A stretch of DNA of 64,000 bases from Tamarix chinensis (GCA_030549775.1 CM060177.1:70415638-70479637); one strand, 5' to 3'; positions 1 through 13,104 are shown, counted from the stretch's first letter. The notes: a model not told the origin generated them from the sequence alone. Numbers and translations: made by a program.

Positions 1-1078
1 CTCTAGTTCTATTGGGACCACTAGTAGGATTAGTTGTTATAGTCCTCCCCTTATTAGTCATGTTTCCTACTCTAACCTCATTATCCTTACCTCTAGATTC
101 AAACCTCCCATTATTCTTCCAGTTTCCAGAATTAGGTCCTCCAAAATTCCTTTTTAGGGTACTCCTAATCCCAATTACAGGGGGTTTATACTGCCTAGTT
201 CTCCTTATTTGACTCTCTATCTTGGTAGATATATTAACCATTTAACTCAAGGTACCACAAGGATATAACTCTTCCTTATCAGCTACCTCAGAGTTTAATC
301 CACTTAAGAATCTAGCCATTGTAGCATCCTCATCCTCAACAATTCCTGTTTTAATCACTAATACCTCTAATTCCTTAAAGTATTCATCCACAGACCTATT
401 CCCCTGATTTAATTTCTGGAACTTTTTATGTAATTCCCTATAATAGTAACTTGGAAAAAATTTTTTTCTCATCAAAATCTTAAATTCATATCATGTTTGT
501 ATAGGTGGCTCTCCACTCCTACACGTAGTTAAGACAAGATTATGATACCAAGAAGATGCATAGTTTGTGAATTCTACTACTGCTACTTTAATTTGCTTCT
601 CATCAGAATAATTATGACATTCAAACACTAATTCTATCTTTCTTTCCCACTCAAAGTAATAATCAGGGTCATTTCTCCCATTGAATCCAGGTATATTAAA
701 CTTAAGGTTACTTAGATTCCTATCAACTAGATCTAACTCTCTTTCTTGCCTATTATTCTGTCTGAGCTTCCTATCACTATCATTGGATATTTGATCTTCT
801 AGTTCTTCTAAATTATTTAAGGGTGGAATCCTAGTTCTAGGGTCCATGGGAGCTCTTCCTAATACCCTAGCATGTTGGTTATCTATTCTGTTATTCTGCA
901 ATTCATTGATTCTCATTTCTTGTTCTCCTATCCTCTGTTCTAGGTTAGCAGATAAAAAAGCTAGTTGAGCAATCATTTGTTCTTGAAAAGTTCTAAGGGT
1001 CTCTAATAAATCATTGATAGATACCAATACAGATTGATTCATAGATTGGCCGATATTAGACATTATAAATCCTATCAA
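1..1078 (-). pseudogene. Broken gag of a Ty3/gypsy retrotransposon (gypsy 1), running off the left edge
   Basis: Gag would form the cytoplasmic capsid particle that packages the retrotransposon RNA. The reading frame opens with ATG at 1078. An N-terminal part of about 115 residues looks helical and Gln/Glu/Arg-rich. It is followed by a retrotransposon-gag core with the family-typical elements LKFNIPGFNG, PDYYFEWERKIELVF and, further on, KKFQKLNQGNRSVDEYFKELE and ATMARFLSGLN. A stop near 488-490 (TGA where the family has Trp) splits the core into 491-1078 and 242-475, and another stop follows at 242. To the left, Arg/Asn/Gly-rich sequence continues in a shifted frame, as expected for the stretch before the zinc knuckle, which is not in the window. 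Family assignment rests on seen motifs. The element is dead as it stands. Confidence 0.85.
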
Positions 1079-1821
1079 GGTTTACTTTATTAAGTACAAG
1101 ATAAGGGCACATATAACAATCAATCTATAGCTAAAATCACACCTTACTATCAATCCAATCAGAATAGCAATTTGATCACAATTATATAAAAGGGATCGTA
1201 GCACAATCACAAGATTAAAGAATCTACTAGAAAAACACATAACAACATAATAATTTTAAGCAGTTTTTGAACCGCACAAGAAAAAGAATTTTCAAGAAAG
1301 GAACAAGATTACCGCGATATCAAATTGTGCAATTAAGCCAATTAATGATATAGGACCCCTCTTATTGGAGTCCTTACCCCTTTCTAGAACCAAGGGTTCA
1401 TCAAAACTTAACTACTACATGTGCACTCTTTCAAGTGTAAGCAGAGTATCAACTCATAATAAAAATGTTAAGTTGATGTCGGATAATTGCAGTAATTAAC
1501 AAAAGTAAGGCTCGAGTTTACTGTTCGAGAAGTATTTCTCGAATATTGTCAAGATTCAAGAATCTTGACCAAACCCTAGCTATGAATTCGTGCCAACTTC
1601 TATTTAGGGTTTCCCAAATAATTCTACCTTCGTGAGAACAACTTTCTTTTCGCCGGCTTAATCGCCAGAAGAATCATTCTATTCTTGTCAATCGCAAACC
1701 CTAATATCAACACTTTAGAACCACGGGTTAGCGAACTCAATAATTAAGAACAGAACAATAATTTTCTGTAACAAATGAATTAAACCACGAGCACTCAAAG
1801 ATTCGAGGCTCTGATACGAAA
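1079..1821 (-). other. Untranslated leader of gypsy 1 between primer-binding site and gag
   Basis: This AT-rich stretch lies between the gag start and the primer-binding site on the minus strand. No ORF of note is seen. Its length of about 0.7 kb fits the leader (packaging region) of a plant gypsy element. The boundaries follow from the gag ATG and from the LTR edge inferred at 1822. Confidence 0.6.
1807..1819 (-). promoter_or_regulatory. Primer-binding site for initiator Met-tRNA
   Basis: On the minus strand this reads TCGTATCAGAGCC. It matches the common plant iMet-tRNA primer site TGGTATCAGAGCC at 12 of 13 positions. It lies 2-3 bases inside the inferred LTR edge (TG at 1822-1823 on the plus strand), exactly where minus-strand cDNA priming takes place. 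This fixes the direction of gypsy 1 as right to left. Confidence 0.75.
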
Positions 1822-3085
1822 TGATGAAACCTTGACAGGTTTCACAAGTTTTCACTGGATCAAAAATTCGAGCGCGGGGATCGATTTGCCAAGATAATCA
1901 GCCTAAGGGTTTTAATCCGAAGGAAGATTAGAAAGCTCAGAGCACAGTTGAATTAATGGCTGCTGAAGTTGTAGAACAGAAAAGATCGAGAACCAGATCA
2001 AGAAAGAAGATCGAGAAGAAGAAGAAGATGCGAATGAGGAGGTCACGAGAGAGAGAGAGAGAGAAGTCAAGAGAGAATTCTAGAAAAATCAATCAGCAAT
2101 GTATTTCAACCAAAAAGTGAGAGTACAACCCGCGTATACGCTTTTTATATGGCGTATATAATAATAAAACCGTATACGGACGATGGGCTCACCCTTATTT
2201 TACAACAGATCAGCCCAAACACAGCCCAAAGTCAGCTGACAAATATACACATCAGGGATCGAAGAGTTGGGGCAAAGAAACAATCCAACTTCAACAAAAT
2301 AATTACAATGGATAATAATCCAAATTAATGGATTTAAAATCAATTCCCATCAGCTAAAATTTGCTAGCTAATCATGGTTACCAAGGGTTGAGTAATCCAC
2401 ATTCCAACTAAACCAATAAATATGGGTCGGGTGGTAGATTACACAGCCAGCTTAATTCCCATTAGCTAAGGATTCCGGCAAATGTATCACATGGGATATT
2501 CACAAATTAATACAACACATTTTCTATAACAGCACCAAGTAGTAGCTACAACAATCATCTTAATCCACTCCCATGTTCTGAGTTAATTTCCTAAATAATC
2601 ACACAATAAGAAAAGTAATTATATGTGCAACACAATAACAATTAATAGAATTATTTAAGTACAAATTTTGGAGATATATATCACATGTAGCTTAACTGAC
2701 AAAAAAAAATATACCATTTATTTAGCATGTTGTCAATTTATCTTGCATGTCATACTACTTGAAAGATATAAAGCATTAGTGTGATTCTAACCCTAAGAAA
2801 TCCTAACATACTCGCACACATATGAAATTAAAACTCAATAACACATATATTATAATTTAATATAACATAAAAATAACCCAAAATTAATTAAACCAACATA
2901 AAAGATAACTAAGAGACAAAACCAGAAAGCAAGGGATACACCAAAACTCAAGAAATAAGGGGAGAAGAAATGGTGGAAGTTGTTGAAAGAGGGATGTGAG
3001 CAAGAACATATTTGGCCTATGAAGGTGGGCCTTTGGTGGATTTGTGATAGAATGGGGAAGGGGTTTGATGGTGATGGTCATTGCA
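1822..3085 (-). repeat. 5' LTR of gypsy 1 (outer edge approximate)
   Basis: The inner edge is the TG at 1822 next to the primer-binding site. The outer edge is estimated: homology to another LTR family starts by about 3107-3126, and a CA dinucleotide at 3084-3085 is a plausible end. That would give an LTR of about 1.26 kb. A TATA-like ATATAAAAAG on the minus strand at 2141-2150 is followed by GC-richer sequence, so U3 would be about 0.9 kb and R-U5 about 0.3 kb. A (GA)9 run lies at 2047-2064. The second LTR is outside the window, so TSD and LTR identity cannot be judged. Confidence 0.5.
2141..2150 (-). promoter_or_regulatory. Probable TATA box of the gypsy 1 LTR promoter
   Basis: The minus strand reads ATATAAAAAG about 320 bases upstream of the primer-binding site, a sensible distance for the U3/R border of a plant LTR. 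No transcript evidence is available, and AT-rich DNA gives such motifs by chance. Confidence 0.4.
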
Positions 3086-3106
3086 GGGTGGCTTCACTAC
3101 TTTTGG

Positions 3107-3881
3107 CTGAAGTTAGGGTATAGATATAAGTGACCGATCCACCAACCATAATAGTGGGGTTCCCGCACTCACATGGATATATATAAAACCCGTGAGATGA
3201 TTGAATAATGATTACCTAATGGCTTAAGGCCTAGAAGTATTGATTATAAATTACGACATATTAATATCTGATTGACTTGTTAAGTATGTGAATGTATGGA
3301 TTTGAATATTATGTATACACCTATCATTATGTATGTAGGTAGCATTGTATCATGTGTTATATTGCGGGCTTGTTTTTAAATGTGTTTTAAAGGGTTACTC
3401 AGTACCATAGTACTGAAGGGTTCCATTTATGGGGCCCCTACCTCTTTAATGGGTTGTGTCCCTTACAGGCCCATTTTAAGGTGCTACTCAAGTGGGCAAT
3501 AGGAAATAACGTAAGGAAATTATCCGAGCTTTTAGGGTTTCCCTCTTTCTCTCCTACTCCCTAATTTAAACGTATTCTTTGATCTTATAACCGCCATTGG
3601 TGGATTTTATTCTTATAAACGGTTTATTGCGCTACTTTGATTTTTAATATGGTTTGAATTTCTAGAAATTGGTATTTTTGATTTTTAATACGGTTTGAAT
3701 TTCTAGCAATTAGTATTTTATTTTCTAGCCTTAGCACTTGGTACAGGAATGGTATAAGTAAACCGGTCTGGTACTAAGTGTAGCAGTAATATCCCTAAAA
3801 TTCACAAGTCTTTTTATTTCACTTCCGCTAAATATTTTAATAAAATGAAATTTTTCAGTAGTAAATTTTGGGGGTGTTACA
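3107..3881 (+). mobile_element. 3' tail of a 4.5-kb LTR family (copy C, truncated)
   Basis: From about 3126 the sequence matches the 3' ends of the copies at 19462-23948 and 28775-37388. The shared parts include GTGACCGATCCACC, CATAATAGTGGGGTTCC and the terminal TTTTCAGTAGTAAATTTTGG followed by GGGTGTTACA at 3872-3881. The 5' part is missing. It was probably separated by the insertion of gypsy 1, whose LTR abuts it on the left. Confidence 0.65.
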
Positions 3882-5009
3882 ATAAGGACAACCTATCCAC
3901 CTCTCATCAGTTATTAAATACCATGGCATCTTGGACATTTATTACCCACCATTAATGGTCTCCTACCATTATGGCCTCACCAAAAATAACATTAGCCTTA
4001 AGTATGCATATCCTTTATAGGAACCTAAGGAAACATATAGAGTAGAGAAGGTATCAAACACTTAATCCATATGTTAGTGCCACCTAGAGTTTACAATAAT
4101 AAGAAATGAAAACCCATGGGAATTCTACTAATTTTGAAGGATAACAAATAAGCTTTGTTGGTTTTAAAGGATAATTGTGACCTCTATCAATTTTAAAGGA
4201 TAACCATATTCTCTTCCAATTTTATAGGATTACTGTAATTTCTAGTGACTTTAAAGGATAACTATCATGTTTCACATCACAAAAATGATCATTTTCACAC
4301 ATATTTGTTTTTATTTAACACAAAACTTCCAAGTACATTAATAAATCATTCAAAAAAATGAAAAACATTGATCTATGGGAAAACAATGGAATATATGATT
4401 CCTCCAAAACTTTATGGTAAACACAACGAAACTAAAGACTAGAGGCCATAAGAAATGCTTTTCTAAAAGTCAAAATGGTGAACATCTTACTAAGCTAGAG
4501 TCTTGAAAAAACATTAAAAGTCAAAATTAGGTCAACTAGGCCTTAGAGTGTAATCTATAACTTTATTCATCTATTTAGTCTTTAAATTACTAAAACACAC
4601 TTTAATTACTTAAGTCCCCATCCATATTTTTAGATAATAAAAAACTAGTGTAAAAACACCAAAATCCACACTTTATACTTAGGATCAAAGTCATTGAAAA
4701 ATACGAATATAAATCCCCTAACCAAGTTAAAATAAGATCCCACATTAATTTTAGAAAAATATACTATTCCCAAATGAGGGCTATATCATTTTATACCAAG
4801 AAGATTTAAAAAAATAAAAAAGTATATTTTATTAATGAGAATTAATATTCACTAAATTTTACTATTTATACTAAATTACTATTATTGTTGTCAAGGAAAT
4901 GGCTGAAGTTTAATCATTAAACCCTCATTATACTAAAAGGTTAGTTTTGTTTTTTTTTTTTTCTATAGTGAAAACACTTGTAATAAATATGATTAATTAA
5001 AATTAAGCC
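3882..5009 (-). mobile_element. Left part of a decayed LTR-like host sequence (X)
   Basis: This is AT-rich, non-coding DNA interrupted at 5010 by the solo-LTR-like element D and continuing at 8343. A minisatellite lies at about 4125-4270. The match of the 5 bases on either side of D (AAGCC / AAACC) supports the join to 8343. The LTR-like nature is inferred from the right part ending in GGGGTTCTAAC near 9748, which resembles the GGGGTrTTACA ends of other units here. No protein-coding content is seen. Confidence 0.4.
4125..4270 (+). repeat. Minisatellite, five degenerate units of 31-36 bp
   Basis: The phrase TTTTAAAGGATAAC and variants recur five times: near 4133, 4162, 4191, 4220 and 4249. 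Between them lie variable stretches of about 17-20 bases. Similar short tandem arrays occur near the 3' part of the other LTR-like units in the window. Confidence 0.7.
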
Positions 5010-8000
5010 TGTAATACCCCATCGTAAAATCTTTCAAAATATGTTTAAAATTAACACTTTGATGATAAAAGATATATTAGTTTTGGTATTGAAAAGGGTT
5101 CAAAGTCTAATAAAATGTAAATCTCATATAAATCAGTTGATGGGTTGTCCAAATTGATTAACTGATATACTCAGAAATTGACACTTTGATTCCTTAGTAA
5201 TCCAATAGGCTTATTTGCCCAAACCAATCAATTAGTTCTCTTATAATTTTATATCCTTTTATGACTTTAGTTTGAATGTCTCTTTAATGTTTATAAAAAC
5301 TTTTAATTAGAATCTATTTCTGTTAATAAACATATTTTGATGCTTTAGCATTATTTTTACATTATTTAGATCATTCCAAGATAATATTTAGATAAAATTT
5401 CTCTCAATAGCACTTTTATGGCATTCTTCACCTTTTCTCTCTCTCCCTAACTTTCTCTCTTATATGGTAGTCATATCACATGTTTGACTTTCTACACCCT
5501 CTTCCCTAACTTACCAACCCTCTACCATATTCCCTCTTAACTGCACGATACCTTCCTCACCACAGCATGCATTTCTCTTACACTTAGTTTCCCACACTCA
5601 ACCAAGTCGGTACATTCTCTCTCTTCTCCTTAAGGATATGAACCCAACTCTCTTCTATACACTCCATTCCTAATTCATTTGCTCTATTCTCCCTTTCCCT
5701 TAGTGAATTTTGCTAAGTGTCAATATACCCTTCATTTTTCTCATCTGATAGGAAAAAAAGATGGTTTGCCTCTTTTCTTCTTATCCTTTAGTCTATTCTC
5801 ATCTTCTTTCTTCCCCAAATATTAGCCTTAGATCTATATTGTATCTCTTAAGTAAGAAATCTCCTTCTTCTCCTTCTTCTTCTAATTTCATTTTATTAAG
5901 TTTTGAAGCAACATTTTAATCGTTTTCATTCTTGATTCTCTTAGGAAATGGAGATCTAGCTAGAGACGATTAAGTTAGAAGTATTTTTATGATAGAAGAT
6001 TCGCCTAGAAGTAACACATCCTTACCTCTAATACGAATAAGGTGTTATGTTGTATGTTGTATCTTCAAGTGTGTGGTATATTCTATGATATGTATATGTT
6101 ATGTTGAGTTACTAGATTTTATCTTGTCACCATATGTTGATTTATGATGTTTTGGAGCGTGTTTCAGTATTTTGATATTATGCCTGAGTTTGGTAAATTT
6201 AAGCATAATCTTGATGAGTATCGATTTCCATCATGGTTTATGTGAATTCATATGTGGAGTATGCCTTTTTATATGTTATGTAACATAAAAGCATGATATG
6301 ATTAATTTGGAAATGATTCTTGATTTTTTTATGTGTGGTTCATTCGTCTTGGTGTTGTTTCACCCATATCAATCATCCGGTTTGCTATAACTGATCTACT
6401 AGTTATGTTAATAGTCATATGGGTTGGTGGTTATGATCTATTGGTTTCTTAAATAGTTAATTGACTTGATGAACTAGTTGACTAATTTTCTTGAGTTGTC
6501 AATTGGTTTGCCAAATCCATCAATTAGTTGCTTTATGACAAAAGTAGTTTGACCTCTACTAGAGCCATCGACCAGTTTGGTCAAACCTATCAACTAATTC
6601 CTATGAATAATTGATCTGTTAGACTAACTTACCGATTGGTTTCGACATGTGATAATTTTCTTAAAGTCTGGTACAACCAAACTAGTTGATAAGTCCTAAT
6701 AAATGATCGACTAGTCTTCCTCAGTTTTCCATGTTTGCTTGTTATTTGATGCTCTCTCTTTTGGTCTTCTACATTAATATTTCCATATAATTATAACATT
6801 TTAATTATGATTTAAAAAATTTTTAACTTGATTTTTAACATAGAATGAAATGATGATATTATGGTATTTATGTGGTTAAGATTAGTGTCACCTCTAAATG
6901 CTCAAATGGTTGATTTACACCTTGTGTTATGTTTGGTGTTATCATATAGAAACCTCCAATTAGTTATTAATGGAATTAATTACCATTTGGGATATCCCTT
7001 GAAATTTAATTATAATAGACTTAAAATTTCAATCAAGAATTTTCTCTGACTCTTGGAGTAGCTAGCCGAGATTTAGTGGGTGGGTTACCTGTGTTTTTAT
7101 CTTTTCACTTGGTACTTATTTTCTTCTTAAAAATGTTGCAGTTAGTAAGGCATATATTCATATCTTTTAGTATAGGATTATACTATGGCATACTTGTATG
7201 GCATTGATGTCTACATCAAGTGGGTGAGGTATCCCAGTACAAGGTTGTGGCAATATTATTATCCATTACCTTGGTAGGTGTGTTATCCCAACTTTTGTAT
7301 GCCTCACAACAGATGTATTAAAGGTGTGGTCGGTGAGGTATATTAGTGCAAGATTCTTTGATGTACTTTGGTCATGTGTAGTGGGTGTGGTATCCTAATC
7401 AGTGTTATCCCTTGAGGCAGGTATATTCGATTTTGATGGGTGTAGTATCTCTATAGAAAAGTCCCTTCGATATATCCTAACCCACATGTGGTAGCTTTAG
7501 TATCCCATTTTTTTAGGTATGCTACCATAACTTTGGTTCATCGTGGAGAACTAGGTGTAGTCCAATTGGCTTTCTTAATAACATGAAAGTATGTGGTCAC
7601 TAAAGGAAGATTTGTAATATGGTTCCCATTATTTGCATTTAATGTATAATCTGTATTATTATTCTTCCATGATTTATATGTAAATATGCCGTACTATATT
7701 ATAATTATGAGCGTGAGTGTTATGTTGTCTTCGTATGTTTCTCACCATGATACCATATGACCTCAACGTGCAACACGTGCCCTTACCATTTTTAGATTGT
7801 TTGTTTTACCAATACTTAACCATATTGATACCACATTTGTGTTGTCACTCTGATGATCTAGTTTTGGGCTCGGTGAACAAAGAATGATTTGCAAGATTAC
7901 AATTCTCAACCAGAGTACATTGCAGATGATGTCATGAGTTAGTAGCCAGCCATTGCTTAGATTTTGAGACTAACATTTCCATTTACTTAAAAGTTAGGGT

Positions 8001-8342
8001 AATGGGTTTAGATGTATTTTTACGTATTGTGTTGGGATGCTTTTGGTTCTTTTCAGTTATTTAAATTCTTGGATTTGTTTCCTCCATTTGGATTTTGTGG
8101 TCTCTCTCACTATCTATATATTATTATTCTTATCATTGTTATCATTATTATTTTTGTATTATTAGTAGAGCATGTATTATTCTATTTGTTGTTCTATTTT
8201 ACCTTACACTAGTCATGGGTTATGTGATGATCACATCTCTCCCATAGCTGATGTGGTATTAAAGTACCCTAGTTTTCTTTTCTAAATGCTTTTGCATTAT
8301 TTTAAAACAAAATTTTCTAGTCTAAAATTTGGGGGTATTAAA
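5010..8342 (+). mobile_element. Solo-LTR-like element D, 3333 bp
   Basis: It starts TGTAATACCCC (5010) and ends GGGGGTATTAAA (8331-8342), where TACA has decayed to TAAA. The flanking 5-mers AAGCC (5005-5009) and AAACC (8343-8347) differ by one G/A transition, as expected for an old LTR target duplication. Inside are a pyrimidine-rich tract at about 5400-5900, several CTAGTTGATTGG-like motifs at 5130-6720, and a tandem array with GGGTGTGGTATCC-like units at about 7195-7510. No retrotransposon protein domain is found, so it is either a solo LTR of a large element or a non-autonomous element. The copies at 14351, 16047 (reverse) and 17041 belong to the same family. Confidence 0.75.
7195..7510 (+). 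repeat. Tandem array of GTGGGTGTGGTATCC units in element D
   Basis: At least five degenerate units contain GTGGGTGAGGTATCCC, GGTGTGTTATCCC, GTGGGTGTGGTATCC, GGGTGTAGTATC and similar. Spacing is about 60-65 bp. The reverse complement (GGGATACCACACCCACC) recurs in the minus-oriented relative F at 16845-17040 and 25127-25210, which shows that the array is a family feature. Confidence 0.7.
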
Positions 8343-9748
8343 AAACCATACTTAAGGTAATTAGGGCATCATTATCCAAGAATAATTTAAATTTGCTCAA
8401 GAACATACATAACCTTACTGAATTTTTAACCATATTTAAAATCCTTTAGACATGCTTTTTGGCTAACAAAATATGAATCAAATTTTAACTAGAAATTGTA
8501 GCATTATCATGCTATCATTCAATTAAGCCAAGTCTATAAAACCATGAAGAAGGCTTAAAGATACTCAATAAGATTAAAGAACATCAAACATTTCTAAACT
8601 CATCAAATCTATGAGCATAGCTATAACATCAAAACATACTTAAATCAAACCTTTCTTAACATATAAGTTTATCTATAACACATGATCTACAATATAGTAT
8701 CATCAATTCAACAACACAATCATAGAATCAAAGATTCCTAAATTAGACCAAAAATACACAGCAAACCAATCATGGCACAAATTTATTATTTAAAAAAAAA
8801 ATTAACATGCGCATTGTATCAAAGATATCGTGTACAAAATCTAAGCTCTTAATTAACAAAATATGAGAAAGATTAAATGAGAAATAAACTCTTCTAAAAA
8901 TCTCAAAAAACCATGAAAAATATTTGTGAAAAAAACTCAAGAAATGATAATCAAAGGAGATAGAAATAAATAGGAAAAAGAAGATAAACTTATCTTTAAA
9001 TTTTGTAAAAAAAGAAGCTATGTTCAACCATGGAGGAATATGGGATAGGAAGCCACGAAATTAGGAGGAGGAAAAGATTGGGAGGATTCGGTGGAGAAGA
9101 AGATGAAAAAAATTAAAGGAGAAAGATCACAACTTATGTAGGAGTAAATGGGGGTAAGTTGGTAATTTCTTATGGAAACATAATTTTTAAGTTCACTTAG
9201 ATATTTTGGTGCAAAATATCAAGGAAGGGGATGTAGGGAGTGAAAGAAGGAGGGAGGAGAGGATGAGTGGACAAGGTTCATCCTCATCAAGAGTGAGTGG
9301 TGGAGATTTAATCTCACAAAAAGTAAAGTAGATGGATGATAAGAAATTAAATTTGAGAATGTCTAATAGTATCTAATAAATTCCAAAAATTATAATATTA
9401 ATTATATAATATTATAAAATAATTTTAAGCTCAACTAAGCTATAACATAGTTTTTTTTTTTTTTTGTAATTTTTATATAACTAAAAGGGTCATTTTGGGG
9501 TGTAAAATACTAAAATAGGGCTAACTAATACATAAATAATACTTTTATTTAGAGATATTTGATTAAAATTTTCTAAAATACTAGAAGAATAAAAAAGGCT
9601 AAGGATTCAAAAAAGTATTGTTTTAAAATGATTAAGAAGAATTTAATAGCCAAAAGTGGCTTAAAGTATCTCACAAAAATGAAATTGTGAGAAAGGGTTA
9701 CAAAAAGGAAACAAAATATTTCAAAAAACAAAATTAGGGGTTCTAACG
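8343..9748 (-). mobile_element. Right part of the decayed LTR-like host X
   Basis: It continues the sequence interrupted by D. The right end AAAATTAGGGGTTCTAAC (to about 9747) resembles the reverse complement of a TGTTAGAACCCCTAATTTT LTR start. A purine-rich plus strand at about 8990-9150 would be the pyrimidine tract in minus orientation. A run of T lies at about 9452-9466. No coding potential is seen; the edges are uncertain. Confidence 0.35.
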
Positions 9749-11745
9749 TGACAAAGGATGTAAAAAATATATATAAAATAATATCACAACTTAGCTTATT
9801 CTGCTAGAAAATTGCTCCCATATTATTAGCAAGCCTCTCCAATAATAGGTGTGTAGGTAATTGGCAATAGCCCCTAAACATGATTTATAAGAATTTTGTA
9901 GAACAACCTTTCATTTTTTTCCTTTTTATGAAATCAAAAGACAATAGTGCGAAATAAGTTAACCTCTTACGCAATTTTTAAGGACCAAAAACTGTGTAAT
10001 TTGTTTTATTAGATAGAAGCTTGGCAAACTACACTAATGAAATGAAAAGTTTGGTAGAGCATAGCTCATTGATTTGTACTTGTGTATACACATACAGAAG
10101 CCAAAATGCAAGTATGCAAGATTATAAAACACAATAATATAATGCATGCACACTATCCTATTAATACCCCATGATCTAGAAGAAAAAATGAAGAAAAAAT
10201 TTAGAAATGGCATACCCGAAGGTTCATCATGGCCACATATTTCTGTAATGGAACTTAATAATCACAAATATTGTGTGTTAGTTTTTTCTCCTACAAGAGG
10301 TGATAGGAAAAAGATCAATTAAATAGGCATTGTAAATCAATCGCAAGTGCATACGACATTAAATATGGATAATCCTAAATAAAAAGAACATGAAGTTAAT
10401 GAGTTAAAACTATAAGAGTTAGAAGAAAATATGTATAATGGATATCCTACTCTCTCTTTGTGAATGAAATACCCTTTTTAAAGTGAGGATCCCTTAAGAG
10501 TGCACACACATTAAAAGTTCATGTTAGTTCTCATTTATACAACTCTACTCATCACCCCACAAAGACAAGATACTAGTTAAGCAATTCTCAAAGACACAAC
10601 ATTCAATAGAAAAGTTGGCATCTAAATTATTCTTAGCTTCAAATAAGAGAAACCTATGAGAGTTAGATTTGCTAAATGTTTTTCATTCTTTATTTCTCAT
10701 ATTTCTAGAAGAAATAATTGAAAAAAGAATATGAATTTCAATGACCAATAGGAGGCTCCATTTTATCCCTCTAAAATGTATAGCCAAGGAAAATTTCTAC
10801 CTCTAATTTGAGAATCAAACTCAATGCCTTATCATTTTTTTCTCTATTCTATAAATATCAAACTACATGCAACACTTCAATCAAGTAATTGATACTTCAG
10901 TCAAGATTTTTTACATGTTCTTCAATCATATCCAAGAAATATCTCAATGAAACGTAAATACTTTCACTACTTTCAAAGAATGCTCATTCATAGGTCATTC
11001 TATTTAGGATTAATGGAATGAAATAACTAAACTATCCTCAAAATAGGACAAATCACTTATTTCTATCACTGAAAATAAGAGGCTAGGTTAGAAGTATAAG
11101 CATATACCTAGACCATGATGATATGACCATTCAATAAGCTTGCAAAAGAGTCCCAAATTTAGCACCACGAAAATTCATAAAAAGTATACTCTTATTAAAA
11201 GAAATTGCTCTAAAAAATGTACAAATATCTTTTACTTATTCCAAGAAAAGTGAAAGCTTAGAGTATATTGGCTAAGATCTTTCAATGCTTTGAAGTATCA
11301 CCATATGAATTATTAGAACTATGTACTCATAGCTAAAGCATGAAAATAGAAGCAACTCACAACTATTACAATATTATACAAAGACTATAAGGAAAGAGAA
11401 TTTTGTATACATGCCTAAGGTTATAACACTATATGGTAAGATTCCAACACCCAAGTCAAAATTCTACCAAATCAACAACAATCTATAAGTCAAAATGAAA
11501 AGAATTAAAATTCGAGCTCAAATATCCCATAACAGGACCTAATAAAGAGAATAAAGGGTTTTGAGGTTACATTAATTTGTTGTTAAGTTCAAATAAAAAT
11601 ATAATTAGTTATCTATGAACTTACCTACTCAAATCAAGTGGGGAGGCACAAACAGGTGCCAACAACAATCACCGTAAAAGTTATGCTTAAATTTTTTTCG
11701 AGATAATACAAGAGCCATGAAATGAAGATTGAAGATAGATATGAT
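9749..11745. other. Low-repeat AT-rich stretch, possible remnant of a gene region on the minus strand
   Basis: I see no transposon domain or LTR edge here. On the minus strand three short segments are bounded by splice-like signals. One ends TTTGAGTAG|GTAAGTTC (GT at about 11623-11624). One starts after CACCTCTTGTAG (about 10301) and ends CTTCGG|GTATGC (about 10219). One lies at about 9787-9862, between GTTTAG and CTAGCAG. The reading frames are too short to name a product. AT-rich DNA produces such signals by chance, so this is only a pointer to the part of the window most likely to hold host-gene sequence. Confidence 0.2.
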
Positions 11746-11759
11746 TAGAGCTGGCAAAA

Positions 11760-12010
11760 GTTGACCCGACTCGAAAAATCCGACGAATACCGACTCGATC
11801 CGTCCGAAATCCGATCCGATTTTATCCGAGTAATAAAAAGCCCGAAACTTATCCGAGCCGATCCGATACATATCCGATATCTGATACAACCCGAGAAATC
11901 ATAAGCCTGAAATAAACCCGACTCGACCCGCTATTCACCTGATACCAGATATAACCCGAAAAACTATAAATCCGAAATGACCCGACCCTATCCATTATTT
12001 ATCCGAAATC
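11760..12010 (+). repeat. Left subterminal CCGA-repeat block of the hAT element
   Basis: Motifs such as ACCCGACTCGA, ATCCGAC, TCCGAAATCCGATCCGAT and ATAACCCGAAAAAC recur about every 8-15 bases. hAT transposases are known to bind short repeated subterminal motifs, so a binding role is a reasonable inference. Confidence 0.75.
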
Positions 12011-12689
12011 TTATATTATTTGAAAATTTATAAACCTATAAAGATTCAACTTGGTACTACCCAAAAATTAACATTAACATATAACTCAAAATTTTTTAAA
12101 CTTCATAAAACATGAAATAATGTAGATGTGCAACTGATCCATACTAGCACTTACATCAAAATCTAGAAACAATATAATTTCATAAAATTTATATCACTTA
12201 TGTATATACAAATACAATATCCATTGATACCAATAGAAATAAAATTAGAGAAAAAAAAAAGAAAAACACTACTATACCATTTAAATATTAGTTCACTTCC
12301 ATTATTCCATTTAGTACCATAAGATAATAACAGTGCAGCCTTGAACACTATATGTTCGTATCTATATGGCCATACCTTATAATATAGCACCTACAACATC
12401 ATAGGAAAGTAGGAAAAATTTGGAGTGAGAATGTTAGTTATTCATTATAAAAATTGAAGATTAATATTTTTTATTACATCAACAGTGTTAAATAGTAAGA
12501 AGTCAATATTAGTTGGTCTTTTATCAATAATAGTCATTATTACTTACTTCATCTAATTTTTATCTTATTTAGCTTGATATGGTCTAATCAAAATATATAA
12601 TAAAAAAACTAATATGTTGTTATTATTATTTTTGCCATAATTGATATTCATTGATTACTATTATTATTGTTATCATTATTTTTTTTATT

Positions 12690-12711
12690 ACTATTATTAT
12701 TATTATTATTA
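12690..12711 (+). repeat. (ATT)n microsatellite in the core of the hAT element
   Basis: About seven ATT units, in an AT-rich core that has no coding potential. Confidence 0.85.
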
Positions 12712-13104
12712 TATTTATTAAAATTATGTTGATATGATGTGATCAATCTCTTTTAAAAATAATATGATAAGTACAACCTTAGAAGTCTTCATTTGTTATC
12801 AATTATCAATGACTATTATAAGTTAATATCATGTAAGTTATACCTTAACATAAAAAGAAAAGTGATACGATTTAAAAACTTGTAAATTTGAAACGTCAGA
12901 TATATCTCCAAAGATAAAATAATGACAAAAAATTCTAAGGCCCAAAATAATTAATATAATAATTCACTTTTAATTGAATAAGATAAATTAAAATAAATGA
13001 TCTCAAAATAATTAACTTTTAATAATATCTTGGAATAAAAAGAAAGAAAGAAAATGACACAAGCATGGCTCAAATATGAAATGACCTAAATCCAATCTAA
13101 ATTT

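Noticed and set aside
8770..9027. 85-codon Phe-rich minus-strand frame
   Set aside because: Low-complexity AT-rich sequence within LTR-like host X; no domain, and not supported by any relative in the window.
12163..12390. 75-codon minus-strand frame inside the hAT element
   Set aside because: No similarity to a hAT transposase (no RW or dimerisation motif), and it lies in the AT-rich core of a non-autonomous element.
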